From positions 1 to 8,660 of the forward strand of contig JAJDBI010000026.1 in assembly GCA_029261435.1 (NCBI GenBank): a DNA stretch of 8,660 bases. The letters are read 5' to 3'. The position numbers were made by a program, and so were the translations under genes. Origin of the DNA: Nitrospinaceae bacterium (GTDB taxonomy: Bacteria; Nitrospinota; Nitrospinia; Nitrospinales; VA-1). The notes beneath the pieces were generated by a model that had not been told where the DNA came from, did not search any database, and saw only the letters and a program-made list of their open reading frames with translations. Below, in pieces: positions 1-6,686 of the stretch (position 1 is the first letter of the stretch; each line of letters begins with the position of its first letter).

Positions 1-1
1 G

Positions 2-2308
2 CTTTCGGGAATGGTGGCTCTGGTTTATCAGGTTGCCTGGAATCGCATATTGTCGCTTTTGCTCGGTTCCTCTGTTTATGCTTTCAGCCTGATTCTGACC
101 GTCTTTATTTTGGGCCTGGCTTTAGGAACGGCTAGTTTTTCCCGACTCCTTTCCAGATTCCGTGATTTTATGAAGGTGTACGGGGTCACTCAAATAGTAA
201 TAGGATTATTTGCTCTTTCAATCATTCCCTTATTTGGTCACATCCCTTTTGCTAACCGGTGGATTTATGAAAACTGGGGGCTACAGTTTGAGTCTGTTCA
301 ACTTGCAAACTTCCTGGTCATTTTTGCCTTAATTTTTATCCCGACTTTTTTTATGGGAGCCCAGTTTCCTCTGGTCATTAAACTGATGGCGCGAAAGCTG
401 GAAACCCTGGGCGGCCACGTAGGCCGAGCCTATGCCTGTAACACCATTGGTGCCATCGTGGGATCATTCGTGGCAGGGTTTTTCTTGATACCGGGGTTGG
501 GGTTGCAGACAACGCTCATGAGTGGAGTGTTTCTAAATGTTTTGCTGGGGATAGCGATACTTGCTTTGGGATCGAAGCTAAATTTCAATATGAAGATTTA
601 TGCTTTGCCTGCGATTTTATTGTTTTCTATCTTGGCGGCAAAATCAATTGGCCCTTGGGACAAGTCCGTGATTTCCAGCGGCTCCTTCATGCCTTACCGC
701 ATTGCGGATCTTAAAGAAGCGGAGCAGAAGAAAAACAAAATTCTCTTTTTTAAAGAAGGGATGCATACAACCGTAACCACTGAGCTTTCTGTATCGGGTA
801 ATATTTTCCTGCGTGTGAATGGAAAGACCGATGCTTCTTTGGCTCTTGATATGAGAACGCAATTGCTTTCCGGTTATCTGCCAATGTTATTTCATCCTGA
901 CCCCAAATCCGCTTTGGTGGTTGGGCAGGGTAGCGGAATCACTTTGGGGGCGGTGGAGCAGTTTCCTGTAAAAGAGATCAAGCTTGTTGAGATTTCTCCT
1001 TCTGTTATTGAAGGGTCGCGTTTCTTTGATCCTTTTAACCACCAAGCTCTAGATGATGAGAGAGTGACTCTGAAGCTTGAGGATGGCCGCAACCATATTG
1101 CTCTGTCGGGCGACACTTATGATGTGATTGTCTCCGAACCTTCTAATCCATGGATTTCTGGGGTAGGGGCTTTATTCACTGTAAACTTTTTTGAGTTGCT
1201 GAAGCAGCGGCTGAATCCGGGCGGGGTGGCGTGCATCTGGGTTCATACTAATATGTCGCCGGATAGTTTCAAATCCATTATCCGGTCTTTCAGCAAAGAA
1301 TTTCCTTTTGTGAGTATGTGGGAATCCATAGCAGGTGACGATTACCTGCTGATCGGATCTGAAAAAGAATACAGCTTGTCTTATGAAAAGGCTCAGCAAT
1401 ATTTATCGAATGAAGTTGTTGGGCGCGATTTACACAGGATCGGGATCAACAATGTGCCAGACCTTTTGAGCTTGATGATTATGGCACGGGAAAAACTGCT
1501 GGAGTTCAGCGCTTCAGCACCCTTACATACCGACGATAACTCTTTGCTTGAGTTCAACGCGCCAGAATATGTCTATAAAGATGAACGAGCCGTTTTGGTC
1601 AGGCAGTTGACACCCTTTATTAAAATGGTTCCAGAGTTTGTAACCTTTTCAGGCACTGATGCCGATATTCGAGAAAAAGTGGTGGCAAAGCTTGAAAAGT
1701 TAGCGAGGTCTGAAAGCCAGATTGAGGATATTAAAAAGAAGGCGGAGGTGGAGAGGCTATTAGAACAGGCTATGGAGGCGTTTAAAGTCGGTGATATCAG
1801 TGGAGCTTTGCAAAGCTACGAAAAGATACTGGATTTGGACTCTGAACATGTGATGGCCTATTACAATATGGCGAATATTTTCCTTGAACTCAAATTGATG
1901 AACAAAGCCGAGTTGGCATATCAAAAAACTCTTGCGATCAACCCGTTCTATGTATTTGGTTCGATTGGTCTGGCTCGGTTGCATGTGTTTTCCGGCCAGC
2001 CTGATAAGGCTATGGAGGTTTTACGTGATACTCTTGAATGGTATGGTGGCGATCAGGAGGTCAGTCTTTATCTTGGACTGGCATATGCTTTTAAAAAGGA
2101 TACTCGGAAGGCTATTGAGGAATTTAAGAACTCTTTGCAATGGGACCCGACTTTTCCACCGGCTCATTATTATTTGGGGATTCAGTATCAATCCTGGAAT
2201 CCCGGTTTAGCCAAAAAGCATTTACAGAAGTTTTTGCAATTAGTTCCGTTGCGGCCGGGTTATGAGAACCTTCGTCCGGGTGCGGAAAAAATATTAAATA
2301 AACTTTAA
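2..2308 (+). CDS. Membrane-fused spermidine-synthase-like protein with C-terminal TPR repeats (5' partial)
   Basis: The frame is open to the window edge: the codons before the ATG at 11 read L-S-G, matching the usual N-terminal segment of this family, so the real start lies upstream. Numbering from that ATG, residues 13-214 hold about six hydrophobic segments. Residues 245-455 form a spermidine-synthase-like Rossmann domain with an S-adenosyl ligand glycine loop (G305, G307, G309), an acidic E327 at the end of the next strand, a D358-G-R motif, and SEPSNPW at 375-381. HTDDNSLLEF near 506-515 is also typical of the membrane-fused branch. Residues 581-744 are about five TPR units, probably protein-binding. 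In true spermidine synthases the strand carrying SEPSNP has Asp at the E376 and N379 positions, so polyamine synthesis is doubtful and the substrate is unknown. It stops with TAA, 89 bp before another TPR gene. The family call is firm; the reaction is not. Confidence 0.88.
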   Translation, partial: LSGMVALVYQVAWNRILSLLLGSSVYAFSLILTVFILGLALGTASFSRLLSRFRDFMKVYGVTQIVIGLFALSIIPLFGHIPFANRWIYENWGLQFESVQLANFLVIFALIFIPTFFMGAQFPLVIKLMARKLETLGGHVGRAYACNTIGAIVGSFVAGFFLIPGLGLQTTLMSGVFLNVLLGIAILALGSKLNFNMKIYALPAILLFSILAAKSIGPWDKSVISSGSFMPYRIADLKEAEQKKNKILFFKEGMHTTVTTELSVSGNIFLRVNGKTDASLALDMRTQLLSGYLPMLFHPDPKSALVVGQGSGITLGAVEQFPVKEIKLVEISPSVIEGSRFFDPFNHQALDDERVTLKLEDGRNHIALSGDTYDVIVSEPSNPWISGVGALFTVNFFELLKQRLNPGGVACIWVHTNMSPDSFKSIIRSFSKEFPFVSMWESIAGDDYLLIGSEKEYSLSYEKAQQYLSNEVVGRDLHRIGINNVPDLLSLMIMAREKLLEFSASAPLHTDDNSLLEFNAPEYVYKDERAVLVRQLTPFIKMVPEFVTFSGTDADIREKVVAKLEKLARSESQIEDIKKKAEVERLLEQAMEAFKVGDISGALQSYEKILDLDSEHVMAYYNMANIFLELKLMNKAELAYQKTLAINPFYVFGSIGLARLHVFSGQPDKAMEVLRDTLEWYGGDQEVSLYLGLAYAFKKDTRKAIEEFKNSLQWDPTFPPAHYYLGIQYQSWNPGLAKKHLQKFLQLVPLRPGYENLRPGAEKILNKL

Positions 2309-2317
2309 ACAGAAAAC

Positions 2318-2326
2318 TGGTATACT
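2318..2326 (+). promoter_or_regulatory. Candidate extended -10 promoter for the TPR gene
   Basis: TGGTATACT sits 10 bp after the stop of the upstream gene. It has the TGn extension followed by a hexamer matching TATAAT at five of six positions. No good -35 is visible at the usual distance, as expected of extended -10 promoters. Transcription would begin near 2333, about 65 bases before the TPR gene. This would let the TPR gene be expressed separately from the gene before it; co-transcription is equally possible. Confidence 0.35.
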
Positions 2327-2397
2327 TGGAACCTAATACTCCTCTTGGTCGATGACCCTGCCGGAAAAAATTTCCAGTAACTAGAATTGAAAGCCCA

Positions 2398-3132
2398 ATG
2401 CCCGGAAAAATTAAAGCTCTGTGGTACTTTTGTATCGTTGTTATTGTTGTAGGATTCATAATGCTTGCCGCCAAAGGTAAAATGGAGGAAGCCCGTGAAC
2501 ATTCAGAATCGGCATCTCAAATAGCGTCCGAAAAACAAAAGAAAATTGACGAGAAAACAGTTCAAATAGATCCCGTTAAATTAGTTCGTGAGCTGAATGC
2601 GCTGGGCAAATATCAGGAAGCTGTGGATGTTGCTCGAAAAGCTGGCGAAAGAAATCCCGATCATGCTGAAATCCAAACCTGGTGGGGGATTTCGCTGGTT
2701 AAGATGGATAAAAAGGCAGAAGCCATTGAACACTTTATCCTTGCTGCAAAAAAGGATCCTACCGATGAGAAAGCTCATTTGTATTGGGGGCTGACCCTGG
2801 CAATGGATAAAAAATTCGAAGAGGCCATTGCTCATTACAAGATTGTTTTGGAGATCAACCCCGAACACAGCAACGCTTATGCCTATTGGGGAGCTTCCTT
2901 GAGCGCTCTGGAAAGGTTGGGGGAAGCTGTTTCTAAATTGGAAGAGAGTCTGGTGCTGAACAAGTTTAACAGTCAAGCTTATGACATCATGATCGATGTT
3001 CTCTTTAAACAAAAGAACTATGAGCGTTCCTGGGTGATGGTTCAAAAAGCCCGTGCTAGTAATGTTTCCTTACAACAGAGCTCTATAGACCGTTTATCAA
3101 AGGTTTTTCCCGAACCTGCACAAAAACTTTGA
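2398..3132 (+). CDS. Membrane-anchored tetratricopeptide repeat protein
   Basis: This 244-residue protein has a single hydrophobic segment at residues 8-25 preceded by Lys4 and Lys6 and with no cleavage site or lipobox, so it is probably a signal anchor with the body in the periplasm. Residues 28-57 are charged and possibly coiled. Residues 59-224 hold about five TPR units of 34 residues. The middle three share a Trp-Gly pair in helix A (TWWGISL, LYWGLTL, AYWGASL). TPRs bind partner proteins; no catalytic domain is visible. The start has only a weak purine stretch (GAAAG) upstream, but the hydrophobic anchor directly after it supports this ATG. It follows a gene that also ends in TPRs, so the two may share a complex or be related by duplication, which is inference. 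The specific function is unknown. Confidence 0.85.
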   Translation: MPGKIKALWYFCIVVIVVGFIMLAAKGKMEEAREHSESASQIASEKQKKIDEKTVQIDPVKLVRELNALGKYQEAVDVARKAGERNPDHAEIQTWWGISLVKMDKKAEAIEHFILAAKKDPTDEKAHLYWGLTLAMDKKFEEAIAHYKIVLEINPEHSNAYAYWGASLSALERLGEAVSKLEESLVLNKFNSQAYDIMIDVLFKQKNYERSWVMVQKARASNVSLQQSSIDRLSKVFPEPAQKL

Positions 3133-3167
3133 AATATTTTTGGTTTTCAAACGACTGACTTAATAGT

Positions 3168-3183
3168 TGGCACAGTAAATGCA
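3168..3183 (+). promoter_or_regulatory. Sigma-54 (RpoN) type -24/-12 promoter candidate
   Basis: TGGCACAGTAAATGCA matches the consensus TGGCACGRNNNTTGCW with the essential GG and GC dinucleotides at exactly the right spacing, and T3167 supplies the preceding pyrimidine. The mismatches are A instead of G at position 7 and A instead of T at position 12. The start site would fall near 3194, giving a leader of about 150 bases before the MlaA-family gene. A competing sigma-70 choice is a TATAAA at 3305-3310 with a poor -35. No enhancer-binding regulator gene is visible in the window. Confidence 0.45.
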
Positions 3184-3192
3184 TTTCTGCCT

Positions 3193-3248
3193 TGAAAATA
3201 GGGTTTGTGTCAATTTTGCAAACACTGAAAATACGGGTTGAATTTTCA
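3193..3248 (+). repeat. Short direct and inverted repeats in the leader before the MlaA-family gene
   Basis: TGAAAATA followed by GGGTTTG occurs at 3193-3207 and again, with one base inserted and one T fewer, at 3226-3240. The second copy also pairs with ATTTTCA at 3242-3248 to give a 7-bp stem with a 9-base loop. The 3133-3343 gap otherwise has an AT-rich hairpin overlapping the previous stop (TTTGAAA 3128-3134 with TTTCAAA 3145-3151) and no gene that I can support. Confidence 0.35.
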
Positions 3249-3343
3249 CGAGTTGGCGTTTAATGTATGGATGTTCGTGCTAGTGAATAATATTTCCCCG
3301 TTTTTATAAACAGAAACTTCCACAATTTCAGGTTTTACACGAT

Positions 3344-4264
3344 ATGCGGATCATGGACTGTATAAAATTAGGAAAGCACTTTTCGCTTGCTGCGTTTTAT
3401 TTATTATTTTTGTTCTCCTCTTTTTCGTGGGCTGAGGTCACAGCAACTGATTCCAAGTCACCAAACTTTGTCAGCGATATTGGTGACAATATTTTCGCAC
3501 AAACCTCAGAAGTAACTATAAAGCTTGAAAAGAGCGTTCCTCGAAGTACTGAAAGTTCTTCTGTCGAAACGGTTCAGGGAACTTTGAGATCCTCTCAGGA
3601 ACCAGACGACTACGAAGACCTGGAAGACCCTTTTGCCGGAAGCAGTGAAGATATTCCAATTTTAACTGACCCACTTGAAGGTTATAATCGCTGGATGTTT
3701 GGCGTTAATGAAACCATTTATGACAATGTTCTGGAGCCTGTTGCCAGGGGCTATCGAGATACAGTTCATGAGAACCTTCGACTGGGAATAAAAAATATAT
3801 TTTCTAATGCTATGGCTCCTGTCAAACTTGTCAGCAGTTTGCTTCAGTTGGACTTTGAGAAGTCGGGTCGGGTTATTGCACGAACTTTGATCAATACGAC
3901 ATTTGGAATTGGCGGAATTGCCGATGTGGCTGGCGAAGAATACCATATTGAGGATGTCGGCGAAGATTTTGACCAGGCTCTGGGTTCCTATGGAATCCCC
4001 ACTGGGCCCTATGTGGTTCTGCCAATTTTTGGTCCTTCAACGGCTCGAAATATAGTGGGCAGGGCAGCGGATGGTTTTTTGAGTCCTACCTTTTTCTTTG
4101 CTCCGAGTACTGCCGTCAGTATTGGTCTTGCTACGGAGGAAAATATCAATGACGCTTCATTCATTGTGGATGATAAAAAACAGTTAGAAGATAGTGCCTT
4201 GGATGAATATGAAAGTGTCCGCGATTACTATCACCAGTACCGGCATGGACTGGTAAAAAATTAG
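3344..4264 (+). CDS. mlaA: MlaA/VacJ family outer-membrane lipid asymmetry protein, without lipobox
   Basis: MlaA removes misplaced phospholipids from the outer leaflet of the outer membrane and hands them to MlaC for return to the inner membrane. This 306-residue protein carries the family signatures: DPLEGYNRWMF at 109-119, EPVARGYRD at 131-139, NTTFGIGGIADVAG at 184-197, and EDFDQALGSYGIPTGPYVV at 207-225. E. coli MlaA is a lipoprotein of about 250 residues. Here the N-terminus is a hydrophobic signal at about 12-27 ending S-W-A, with probable signal peptidase I cleavage after Ala30, and no lipobox Cys. About 75 Ser/Glu/Asp-rich residues, probably disordered, then precede the domain. ATG 3353 is an alternative start; ATG 3344 is preferred only because both ribosome-binding sites are weak and it lengthens the basic n-region. 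No other mla genes adjoin it. A sigma-54-like promoter lies upstream. Confidence 0.9.
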   Translation: MRIMDCIKLGKHFSLAAFYLLFLFSSFSWAEVTATDSKSPNFVSDIGDNIFAQTSEVTIKLEKSVPRSTESSSVETVQGTLRSSQEPDDYEDLEDPFAGSSEDIPILTDPLEGYNRWMFGVNETIYDNVLEPVARGYRDTVHENLRLGIKNIFSNAMAPVKLVSSLLQLDFEKSGRVIARTLINTTFGIGGIADVAGEEYHIEDVGEDFDQALGSYGIPTGPYVVLPIFGPSTARNIVGRAADGFLSPTFFFAPSTAVSIGLATEENINDASFIVDDKKQLEDSALDEYESVRDYYHQYRHGLVKN

Positions 4265-4270
4265 AAGGCA

Positions 4271-4325
4271 TTTTTCCCTCCCTTTATTTCCCCTGTTTTC
4301 TCGTTTCTTCCTGCTTGCTTTTCTT
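4271..4325 (+). other. Polypyrimidine tract after the MlaA-family gene
   Basis: Fifty of 55 bases are C or T (18 C and only 4 G), beginning six bases after the MlaA-family stop codon. C-rich, G-poor, unstructured RNA is the kind of sequence that Rho loads onto, so this may serve as a Rho-dependent termination site; no hairpin terminator is visible here. It ends about 48 bases before the next gene, leaving little room for a promoter. A weak TTGTAT at 4324-4329 with a T/A-rich -10 around 4347-4352 is the only candidate. Confidence 0.35.
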
Positions 4326-4372
4326 GTATTCTAACGATAGATCCATTTTTAAATTCTAACAGGTGCTTTATT

Positions 4373-6562
4373 GTGTCCAATCGTTTGAAAAACGAAACAA
4401 GTCCCTATTTGCTTCAGCACGCCAGTAATCCGGTTGACTGGTTTCCCTGGGGGACGGAGGCTTTGGAAAAAGCCAGAGCAGAAGATAAACCCATTTTCCT
4501 CAGCATTGGTTATTCCGCTTGCCACTGGTGTCATGTCATGGCTCACGAGTCTTTTGAAAATGAAGAAATCGCGAAAATCATGAATGAGAAGTTTGTCAAC
4601 ATCAAGGTCGACCGAGAGGAAAGGCCGGATGTGGATGCTCTATACATGAAAGCTTTGGTTGAACTGACAGGTCATGGCGGGTGGCCACTCAGCATGTTTC
4701 TCACTCCCGATCAGAAACCTTATTTAGGTGGAACCTATTTCCCACCTTTTGCTAAATATAACCGCCCTGGGTTTGCTCAGGTTCTGCAACAGGCGCACGA
4801 CTCGTTCACTGGTGACAAAGACCAACTGGACGCCCGGGCACAAAATATTCTGCAAAAAATTTCACAACAAAACCGAGCAGGCAAAGCCAGCGGGGTTCCC
4901 AATGATAAGTTGATTCAAGCTGCCGTGGATATATTGTCCGACAGGTTTGATGAAGACTTTGGTGGGTTCGGTTCGGGAATGAAATTCCCGGAACCCATGC
5001 ATTACACCCTTTTATTGCGTCATTGGGCCCAGACGGGTGACTGCCTGACCATGCTCGATAAAAGTTTGACGGCCATGGCAGAAGGCGGATTGTTTGACCA
5101 GTTAGGTGGCGGTTTTCACCGTTACTCTACTGACCGTAAATGGCTGGTGCCACATTTCGAGAAAATGCTTTATGACAATGGGTTGTTGGCTAAACTATTT
5201 CTCGATATGTTCCAGGCGACCAAGCAGGATATCTATAAAGATACGGCAATAGAAACATTTAACTGGCTTTTACGCGAAATGACTTCTTCCGAAGGTGCGT
5301 TTTATGCCAGTCAGGACGCGGATTCGGAAGGCAGAGAAGGAACCTGGTACACCTGGGAATTGAAAGAAATTCTGAATCTGTTGGGACCCAAGCACTCCAA
5401 GGTTTTTGCCCAGGCTTATGGGCTGGTTCCTCGCGGTCATATTGATGGGCGCAATGTTCTGCATATAAGTGAGCGAATCGAAAAGCTAGTTGAAACCGAG
5501 AACATTCCCATTTTTGAAGCGGATCATATTTTGAGAAAAGGGAAAGAGACACTTTTTGAGGCCCGTGAAAAAAGGCCAAGACCGGCCCGTGACGAAAAAA
5601 TAATCACCGCTTGGAATGGATTAATGATTACGGCCCTGGCCCATGGTTCTTCAGTGCTGGGGGATTCAAGTTATCTGGAGTCCGCAACTCGTTGCGCCGA
5701 TTTTATTTGGTCCAGGCAATGGCAATCCGGAAAACTGTTGCGTGTTTATAAAGATGGGCAAAGCAAAATAAACGGTTGTCTTGATGACTACGCTTATTTT
5801 CTCGAAGGTTTGATTGCGATTTACGAGGCCGGATTAGACAGCCGGTGGATCGTGCGAGCACGGGAACTGGCAGATGCCATGATTGCAGAATTCTGGGATG
5901 AAGGCGATGGAGGGTTCTTCCTGGCTGGTCGGTCGGGAGAATCTTTGATATCCCCGCTGAAAAATCCTGCCGATGAGGCTCTACCTTCTGCCAATGCTGT
6001 GGCGGTTCAAGCTTTGTTGAAACTGGGAAGACTCACAGGTGAGGAATCGTATGTCCGCAAAACAGAAGAAACTTTGCAGGCCTTTCAAGCGATGATGGAA
6101 ACTAGTCCTGCCGGATTCACAGGACTATTAGCGGCGGCGAGCGCTTTGGACCTTCCACCGGTTGAGGTTGTCTTTACCGGGTCACGGGAACATGCATCTT
6201 TCGATGAAATGTTGAAAGTTCTGCACACGGACTACCGTCCCAATAAAGTAGTCCTGTGGAAAGAAAACGAAAGCACTGCCGACTTGTTACCGCTCACACA
6301 AGGCAAGGTTGCAGAAAAAGATGAACCCACCGTTTACCTTTGCCAGAACACAACTTGTCACGCTCCAGTCCAAACCGGCACAGCCCTGAATAAACTTCTG
6401 GAAAGACCGCAGGAGATTCGCTTGAACATTTTTGATGAAGACAAAAAGAACGCTCAGATACTGGTAGATGAGCAAGCTAACTTCATGGGCGTGATGGGCA
6501 ACATCTTCCAACAAATAGGCATCCAAAAACCTCCCACTAGCCGTGGTGGCAGCGAGCAATAA
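4373..6562 (+). CDS. YyaL/SSP411 (SPATA20) family protein: thioredoxin-like DUF255 domain plus alpha/alpha barrel
   Basis: This 729-residue protein is full length for the family. Residues 2-165 form the thioredoxin-like DUF255 domain, with CHWC at 50-53 in the conserved context YSACHWCHVMAHESF, then DREERPDVD at 80-88 and GWPLSMFLTPD at 103-113. The rest is an (alpha/alpha)6 barrel like those of N-acylglucosamine 2-epimerases, with family motifs GGFGSGMKFPEP, LGGGFHRYSTDRKWLVPHFEKM (split here by family convention at DRKW) and ASQDADSEGREGTWYTW. The biochemical role is not established; a redox or sugar-related activity is suggested only by fold. The GTG start is supported by AGGTG at 4361-4365, seven bases upstream, and by the family's usual N-terminus NRLKNETSPYLLQHA. 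It appears to be a single-gene unit: a pyrimidine-rich spacer precedes it and a hairpin with a T-run follows before a convergent gene. Confidence 0.93.
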   Translation: MSNRLKNETSPYLLQHASNPVDWFPWGTEALEKARAEDKPIFLSIGYSACHWCHVMAHESFENEEIAKIMNEKFVNIKVDREERPDVDALYMKALVELTGHGGWPLSMFLTPDQKPYLGGTYFPPFAKYNRPGFAQVLQQAHDSFTGDKDQLDARAQNILQKISQQNRAGKASGVPNDKLIQAAVDILSDRFDEDFGGFGSGMKFPEPMHYTLLLRHWAQTGDCLTMLDKSLTAMAEGGLFDQLGGGFHRYSTDRKWLVPHFEKMLYDNGLLAKLFLDMFQATKQDIYKDTAIETFNWLLREMTSSEGAFYASQDADSEGREGTWYTWELKEILNLLGPKHSKVFAQAYGLVPRGHIDGRNVLHISERIEKLVETENIPIFEADHILRKGKETLFEAREKRPRPARDEKIITAWNGLMITALAHGSSVLGDSSYLESATRCADFIWSRQWQSGKLLRVYKDGQSKINGCLDDYAYFLEGLIAIYEAGLDSRWIVRARELADAMIAEFWDEGDGGFFLAGRSGESLISPLKNPADEALPSANAVAVQALLKLGRLTGEESYVRKTEETLQAFQAMMETSPAGFTGLLAAASALDLPPVEVVFTGSREHASFDEMLKVLHTDYRPNKVVLWKENESTADLLPLTQGKVAEKDEPTVYLCQNTTCHAPVQTGTALNKLLERPQEIRLNIFDEDKKNAQILVDEQANFMGVMGNIFQQIGIQKPPTSRGGSEQ

Positions 6563-6617
6563 CTTTTACGGCTCTTAAATCGTGTCGTCGGCTTATGAGG
6601 ACGGGGTATTCTTGGCT

Positions 6618-6654
6618 CCCCCCTTCAACAAAGGAGGGTTGGGGAACTTTTTTT
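6618..6654 (+). terminator. GC-rich hairpin with T-run between convergent genes
   Basis: CCCCCCTT (6618-6625) pairs with AAGGAGGG (6631-6638) around a CAACA loop with one C/A mismatch. GGGG at 6641-6644 offers an alternative outer pairing with the first four C bases, which would bring the stem within three bases of the seven-T run at 6648-6654. It lies 55 bp after the stop of the plus-strand gene and fits an intrinsic terminator. The C-run/CAACA/G-run pattern also resembles dispersed palindromic intergenic elements seen in many genomes, so it may be a repeat copy doing this job. Confidence 0.55.
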
Positions 6655-6686
6655 GTGCGGTATCCCTGCAATTGCCACCCACTTTG

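Noticed and set aside
2581..3045. Minus-strand open frame of 154 codons within the TPR gene
   Set aside because: It is antisense to well-formed TPR repeats and has no ribosome-binding site or recognisable domain.
3128..3151. Inverted repeat TTTGAAA/TTTCAAA as terminator of the TPR gene
   Set aside because: The stem is almost all A/T, its loop is 10 bases, and no T-run follows, so it is unlikely to terminate efficiently.
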